Shown: in pieces, positions 6,401 through 9,912 of the stretch
How positions within the stretch are numbered: position 1 is the stretch's first letter
How the letters are laid out: the number at the start of each line of letters is the position of its first letter
Origin: Actinomycetes bacterium
Lineage (GTDB): Bacteria; Actinomycetota; Acidimicrobiia; Acidimicrobiales; Microtrichaceae
Direction: 5' to 3'
Length of the DNA: 9,912 nt
Assembly: GCA_023423215.1 (NCBI GenBank)
Contig: JAFAFZ010000590.1
Location: 1 to 9,912, forward strand
Notes under the pieces: generated by a model
Told to the model about the DNA's origin: nothing
The model's input: the letters and a program-made list of their open reading frames with translations, nothing else
The model's database searches: none
Translations under genes and position numbers: made by a program

Positions 6401-7240
6401 ATGATCGGTTATGGCGAAAAGGTAGGAAAGGTCGACCGACCGCCTCGTGATCGCGGGTGGCTGCTCAGCCTCGCCGCGGTCGTCGCCTTCCTCGTCGGCT
6501 GGTGGATCGTCGCCGAGCTCGAGGTGTGGGACCCGCTCTTCGTCCCGCACCCCGCAGACGTCTGGCGCCGCTTCATCGAGTCCGTCACGACGACGCAGAC
6601 CGCGACCGGGCGAGAGCAGCGAGGGCTGTCGAACTACTACCTGTGGGAGCACCTCTGGGCGAGCCTGTGGCGACTGCTGCGCGGCATCTTCTTCGCGCTC
6701 GTCATCGGCATCCCGCTCGGCCTCGTCATGGCGACGATCCGCCCCGTGCGTCGCGTGCTCGAGCCGTTCGTCGACTTCATCCGGTCCATCCCGCCGCTCG
6801 CCTACTTCAGCCTGCTCATCATCTGGTTCGGCATCGAGGACGTGTCGAAGGTCTGGCTGCTGTTCCTGGCGGCCGTCGCACCGATCACGCTCTCGGTCAT
6901 CTCGGGGGTCGAGGGGGTGCCGAAGGGGCGCCTCGACTCCGCTCGCTCGCTCGGCGCGAACCGCGTCCAGGCGCTGGTCTTCGTGACGCTGCCCTCGGTG
7001 CTGCCCGAGCTGCTGACCGGCCTGCGCCTGGCGATCGGGTTCGCCTTCACCACGATCGTCGCCGCCGAGACCTCGGACGGCATCCCGGGCATCGGCGGCC
7101 TCGCCTGGCAGACCAAGAAGTACAACCAGACCGACGTCGCGATCCTCTGCATCATCGTGATCGGTCTGACCGCGATCCTCCTCGACCAGCTCGTGAAGTT
7201 CGCCGAGCGTCGACTCACCCCGTGGCGTGGCCTCGCATGA
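6401..7240 (+). CDS. tauC: Taurine/sulfonate-type ABC transporter permease
   Basis: This 279-residue inner-membrane permease of the binding-protein-dependent transport family (SsuC/TauC type) forms the channel of the importer. Hydrophobic helices lie at about 19-40, 93-112, 131-146, 150-170, 206-222 and 246-263. The cytoplasmic coupling (EAA) loop is at about 172-203: GRLDSARSLGANRVQALVFV, then LPSVLPEL, with the conserved Gly185. It is the first gene of a tauC-tauA-tauB set on the plus strand. The substrate is inferred from the adjacent TauA-like binding protein. The start is uncertain: ATG at 6401 gives a normal-length protein but has no clear Shine-Dalgarno, and TATGAT overlaps it. A GTG at 6290 in the same frame would add 37 Arg-rich residues that look non-coding. 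ATG at 6411 is out of frame and stops after four codons. Confidence 0.88.
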   Translation: MIGYGEKVGKVDRPPRDRGWLLSLAAVVAFLVGWWIVAELEVWDPLFVPHPADVWRRFIESVTTTQTATGREQRGLSNYYLWEHLWASLWRLLRGIFFALVIGIPLGLVMATIRPVRRVLEPFVDFIRSIPPLAYFSLLIIWFGIEDVSKVWLLFLAAVAPITLSVISGVEGVPKGRLDSARSLGANRVQALVFVTLPSVLPELLTGLRLAIGFAFTTIVAAETSDGIPGIGGLAWQTKKYNQTDVAILCIIVIGLTAILLDQLVKFAERRLTPWRGLA

Positions 7241-7292
7241 GCCGCGCCCACCTCGCGGTGCGCCCCCGATCCGGTGGTGCACGCGGCCAGCT

Positions 7293-7316
7293 GCTCCCGG
7301 CACGGCTGCCGGGAGC
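7293..7316 (+). promoter_or_regulatory. Strong hairpin between tauC and tauA
   Basis: GCTCCCGGCA (7293-7302) and TGCCGGGAGC (7307-7316) form a perfect 10-bp GC-rich stem with a CGGC loop, 53 bases after the tauC stop and 8 bases before the tauA Shine-Dalgarno. No U-run follows. In importer operons such stems often act as processing or stabilising elements that raise binding-protein levels over permease levels. A partial terminator is the alternative. Confidence 0.6.
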
Positions 7317-7324
7317 CGACACAC

Positions 7325-7330
7325 AAGGAG
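7325..7330 (+). promoter_or_regulatory. Ribosome binding site of tauA
   Basis: AAGGAG lies 8 bases before the ATG at 7339. It is the strongest Shine-Dalgarno in the window, in keeping with a highly made binding lipoprotein, and it fixes the tauA start. Confidence 0.85.
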
Positions 7331-7338
7331 CACCCATC

Positions 7339-8397
7339 ATGAGAGGCACCACGCGGTTGCGCGCGCTGTTCGCCCTGGTCCTCGTCGCCGCCCTCGGGCT
7401 GGTGGCGGCGGCCTGCGGCAGCGACAGTGAGGGCGGCACGAGCGGCGACGGGTCGAGCGAGTCGACCGAGGCCGGTTCCGACCAGCCCGAGAAGCTGGTC
7501 ATCGGCTACCAGGCGATCCCCAACGGCGACCTCGCCGTGAAGCAGCTGGGCTACCTCGAGGAGGCCCTGCCCGACGTCGAGATCGAGTGGAAGATCTTCG
7601 ACTCCGGCGGCGCGGTCAACGAGGCGATCGTCGCGGGCAGCATCGACATCGGCCTGGCCGGCTCCAGCCCCGTCTCACGCGGCATCTCGAACGGCATCGA
7701 GTACCAGGTGCCGTGGATCCACGACGTGATCGGCGACGCCGAGGCGCTCGTCGTCAAGGACGGCATCGAGGACCTGGCAGCGCTCGAGGGCAAGAAGGTC
7801 GCGACGCCGTTCGCGTCGACCGCCCACTACAGCCTGCTCGCCGCGCTCGAGTCCGAGGGCGTCGACCCGACGAGCGTCGAGATCATCGACTCCGAACCCG
7901 CGGACATCGCCGCGGCGTGGCAGCGTGGCGACATCGACGGCGCCTACGTGTGGAACCCGACGCTCGCCGAGCTGATCGGCGACGGCGGCAAGGTCCTGAT
8001 CACCAGCGCGGAGCTGGCGGAGCAGGGCAAGACCACCTACGACCTGGCCGTGGTGCGCACCGAGTTCGCCGAGCAGTACCCCGACGTGGTGCAGACCTGG
8101 GTCGACCAGCAGGACAAGGCCGTCGAGCTCTACCGCAGCGATAAGGACACCTGGCTCGACGCCGTCGCGACCGAGCTGAACCTGACCCCTGAGGAGGTCG
8201 ACGAGCAGGCCGGTGACCTGATCTTCCTCACCGCCGAGGAGCAGGCCGGCGACGACTACCTGGGCGGTGGTCTGGCGACGAACCTGTACGCCGCCGCGGA
8301 GTTCAACCTGGATCTCGGTGAGATCGAGGAGCTGGCGCCGGAGCAGACCTACGCCGACGCCGTCATCGCCAAGTTCGCCGAGAACGTCGGCGGCTGA
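7339..8397 (+). CDS. tauA: Taurine-binding lipoprotein of an ABC importer
   Basis: This 352-residue solute-binding protein captures substrate outside the membrane and delivers it to the permease. A lipoprotein signal (basic N-terminus, hydrophobic 9-25) ends at AAAC with Cys26, followed by a Ser/Gly/Glu-rich tether to about 50. The mature domain starts at KLVIGYQ (52-58). Segments closely resembling E. coli TauA as I recall it include KIFDSG (85-90) followed by an AxxAGSIDIGLAGSSP-like run ending near 111, EALVVK (135-140), TPFASTAHYSLLAALE (156-171) and AAWQRGDIDGAYVWNP (192-207). These are diagnostic of the taurine branch rather than generic SsuA, so taurine is the best guess. A related short sulfonate cannot be excluded. 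The gene lies 98 bases after tauC, behind a strong hairpin, and 3 bases before tauB. Confidence 0.9.
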   Translation: MRGTTRLRALFALVLVAALGLVAAACGSDSEGGTSGDGSSESTEAGSDQPEKLVIGYQAIPNGDLAVKQLGYLEEALPDVEIEWKIFDSGGAVNEAIVAGSIDIGLAGSSPVSRGISNGIEYQVPWIHDVIGDAEALVVKDGIEDLAALEGKKVATPFASTAHYSLLAALESEGVDPTSVEIIDSEPADIAAAWQRGDIDGAYVWNPTLAELIGDGGKVLITSAELAEQGKTTYDLAVVRTEFAEQYPDVVQTWVDQQDKAVELYRSDKDTWLDAVATELNLTPEEVDEQAGDLIFLTAEEQAGDDYLGGGLATNLYAAAEFNLDLGEIEELAPEQTYADAVIAKFAENVGG

Positions 8398-8400
8398 TCC

Positions 8401-9246
8401 ATGGCCGACGCGGACGACACCACGACCCCCTCGGACCCACGGTCCACGCGCGCCGGGCACGCCACCGGTGCGTCGGGCGGTCGCGACGTCGAGCTGCGCG
8501 GGGTGAGCCAGACCTACGGGCGGGGAGCAACGGCGCTCCCCGCCCTGGCTCCGGTCGACCTGACCATCGACCACGGCCAGTTCGTCTGCATCGTCGGCCC
8601 GTCCGGCTGCGGCAAGACGACGCTGCTGCAGATGGTCGCCGGGTTCCTCGAGCCGACGACGGGCGAGGTGCTCGTCGGCGGCGAGGTCGTGCACGGGCCC
8701 GCACCCGACCGCGGCGTCGTGTTCCAGCAGCCCAACCTCTACCCCTGGCTGACCGTCCGGGGGAACGTCGAGTTCGGCCCCCGCATGCGTCGCATCCCCA
8801 AGCCCGACCGCCGGCGTCTCGCGGAGTCGCAGCTCGAGCTGGTCGGGCTGTCCGACGTGGCGGACCGTCGGCCCTACGAGCTCTCGGGCGGCATGCAGCA
8901 GCGCTGCCAGATCGCCCGCGTGCTCGCCAACGACCCCCAGGTCCTGCTGATGGACGAGCCCTTCGCGGCGCTCGACGCCATCACCCGCGAGCGGCTGCAG
9001 GGCGAGCTCCTGCGCATCCGCGCCGCAGCCGACAAGACCGTCCTGTTCATCACCCACGGCGTCGAGGAGGCGGCCTTCCTGGCGGACCGCGTCATCGCGC
9101 TGAGCGCTCGGCCGGGTCGTGTCGTCTTCGACGAGCTGGGCCCGTTCGCCGGGCGTCACGACCGCCCCGACGACGCACGGTCCCTGCCCGAGTTCGTCGA
9201 GTTCCGCGATCGGGTGCGCGCCCAGATCGAGTCGCCCGGCACCTGA
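8401..9246 (+). CDS. tauB: Taurine/sulfonate ABC transporter ATP-binding protein
   Basis: This 281-residue cytoplasmic ATPase powers the importer. All nucleotide-binding motifs are intact: Walker A GPSGCGKT (66-73), Q-loop Gln109 in VVFQQ, signature LSGGMQQR (161-168), Walker B VLLMDEP (181-187), D-loop ALD (190-192) and switch His219 in FITHG. The PDRGVVFQ segment and the PWLTVRGNV run after it are typical of the TauB/SsuB group. A ~28-residue polar tail rich in Asp, Thr and Ser precedes the first strand (DVELRGVSQTYG) and is longer than usual. The ATG at 8401 follows the tauA stop by only 3 bases and has no clear Shine-Dalgarno, so translation is probably coupled to tauA. The gene is followed by a hairpin that looks like a terminator. 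Confidence 0.93.
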   Translation: MADADDTTTPSDPRSTRAGHATGASGGRDVELRGVSQTYGRGATALPALAPVDLTIDHGQFVCIVGPSGCGKTTLLQMVAGFLEPTTGEVLVGGEVVHGPAPDRGVVFQQPNLYPWLTVRGNVEFGPRMRRIPKPDRRRLAESQLELVGLSDVADRRPYELSGGMQQRCQIARVLANDPQVLLMDEPFAALDAITRERLQGELLRIRAAADKTVLFITHGVEEAAFLADRVIALSARPGRVVFDELGPFAGRHDRPDDARSLPEFVEFRDRVRAQIESPGT

Positions 9247-9268
9247 TCTGCCGGTCGATCCTCTCCTC

Positions 9269-9325
9269 CCGATCTTCTGGTGCGATCCCGTGCGCTGGGC
9301 GCACACGATCGCACCGAGAGATCGG
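9269..9325. terminator. Bidirectional terminator between convergent tauB and PQQ-propeller genes
   Basis: This is a long interrupted hairpin. The outer arms are CCGATCT/AGATCGG (9269-9275, 9319-9325). The middle arms are GGTGCGATC/GATCGCACC (9279-9287, 9307-9315). The inner arms are GTGCGC/GCGCAC (9290-9295, 9299-9304) around a TGG loop. That is 22 Watson-Crick pairs with small internal loops. It starts 22 bases after the tauB stop and ends 8 bases beyond the stop of the opposing gene. The symmetry would serve both transcripts. There is no U-tract on either side, which is common in high-GC actinomycetes. Confidence 0.75.
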
Positions 9326-9333
9326 ACCTCCCG

Positions 9334-9912
9334 CTACTCGCCGCCGGCGGCCGCGACGTTCGCGGTGGGCGAGGTGAGCGTGCCGTCGTCCCGCAGCGCG
9401 AAGAACCGCCCGGCGCGGGTGCCGACCCAGATCGACCCGTCCCAGACCGCCGGGGTCGACTCGATGCAGCCGCCGAGCTGCACCTCCCAGAGCTGCGGCG
9501 GGACGACGGTGGTGTCCGAGACGTCGTAGCCGCGCAGCGTGCCGGCGCAGTCGCCGTAGACCAGGGTGTCCTCGACCACGACCGGCGACTGCCAGGTCGG
9601 ACCCGTCAGCTCGATCGACCATCGCTCGACCCCGGTCGCCGCGTCGACCGCGAGCAGCGTGCCGCCGTTGGTCGCCGCGATGACGACGTCCTCGTAGAGC
9701 GCCGGAGTCGTCCAGAAGCCCGCCGTGGCGGCGGGCCGGTCGTCGTACTTCCAGACCAGCGGGTCGTCGGGCCGGCGCGGGTCCAGCTTCATCAGCTGGC
9801 CCACCTCGGCGGCGCGGGCGTTGCCGCGCTCGTACTCGACCGACACGTACAGCAACCCCTCGGCGTCTATGACGATCGACGCGTCCGTGTCGTCGCCCGC
9901 CCAGAACCGGAA
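9334..9912 (-). CDS. PQQ-type beta-propeller repeat protein, C-terminal part (cut by window edge)
   Basis: The frame is open to the right edge and ends at TAG (9336-9334), leaving 192 C-terminal residues; the N-terminus and any signal peptide lie outside the window. Blade repeats of the PQQ/quinoprotein type are visible. Numbered from the window edge, TTPALYEDVVIAATNGGTLL (68-87) runs into AVDAATGVERW (88-98), the classic A-x-D-x-x-TG-x-x-x-W signature. Related strands are SPVVVEDTLVYGDCAGTLRG (109-128) and STPAVWDGSIWVGTRAGRFF (152-171). Propellers of this group act as secreted or lipid-anchored scaffolds, including BamB-like proteins, and often lack PQQ or enzymatic activity. The fragment alone cannot separate these from a true dehydrogenase, though no PQQ-dehydrogenase catalytic motif is seen. 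Two cysteines (122, 149) might form a disulfide. It converges on tauB, and no functional link to the importer is evident. Confidence 0.85.
   Translation of the reverse strand, partial: FRFWAGDDTDASIVIDAEGLLYVSVEYERGNARAAEVGQLMKLDPRRPDDPLVWKYDDRPAATAGFWTTPALYEDVVIAATNGGTLLAVDAATGVERWSIELTGPTWQSPVVVEDTLVYGDCAGTLRGYDVSDTTVVPPQLWEVQLGGCIESTPAVWDGSIWVGTRAGRFFALRDDGTLTSPTANVAAAGGE

Noticed and set aside
4193..7333. A 1046-residue version of the GT-C protein starting at 7333
   Set aside because: The extra N-terminal part is antisense to tauC and Asp/Arg/Glu-rich without homology features. The ATG at 6283 is preferred.
9092..9622. 176-codon minus-strand frame across the tauB 3' end and the terminator
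   Set aside because: It overlaps two real genes in other frames and crosses the terminator hairpin. Its composition is Arg-rich noise.

Overview
The window reads as a chromosomal segment of a very GC-rich bacterium. Nearly all codon third positions are G or C, lipoprotein signals end in Ala-Ala-Cys, and proteins are rich in Ala, Val, Asp and Arg. This fits a high-GC actinomycete. A PKD lipoprotein, GT-C and GT2 enzymes and PQQ propellers side by side would suit an Acidimicrobiia-like lineage, but that placement is inference. No RNA gene, insertion sequence, integrase or CRISPR array is visible.

Left part (29-6283, all minus strand): a cell-surface or polysaccharide module. In transcription order it encodes a polytopic GT-C (family 39/ArnT-like) glycosyltransferase with a long disordered N-terminal tail. 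Its stop overlaps the start of the next gene by 4 bases. That gene is a membrane GT2 synthase carrying an N-terminal MshEN/GspE-N-type domain, a fold known to bind cyclic di-GMP. About 230 bases further on, a spacer packed with inverted repeats leads into a lipoprotein with two PKD domains and a right-handed parallel beta-helix. Together these suggest a polymer-making or glycan-modifying membrane pair followed by an exported carbohydrate-interacting surface protein. The polymer is unknown.

Middle and right part (6401-9246, plus strand): a divergently transcribed taurine-type ABC importer in the order permease (tauC), lipoprotein binding protein (tauA), ATPase (tauB). A perfect 10-bp hairpin lies just before the tauA ribosome binding site and may set the binding protein's expression apart from that of the permease. 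No tauD dioxygenase or other sulfonate-degrading gene lies in the window.

Right edge (9334-9912, minus strand): the C-terminal part of a PQQ-type beta-propeller protein, cut by the window end. It converges on tauB, and a 57-base hairpin between the two genes looks like a bidirectional terminator.

The most interesting elements are the MshEN-GT2 fusion coupled to a GT-C enzyme, the run of dyads at 1921-2124, and the tauC-tauA intergenic hairpin. I did not see a clearly unprecedented multi-gene system.
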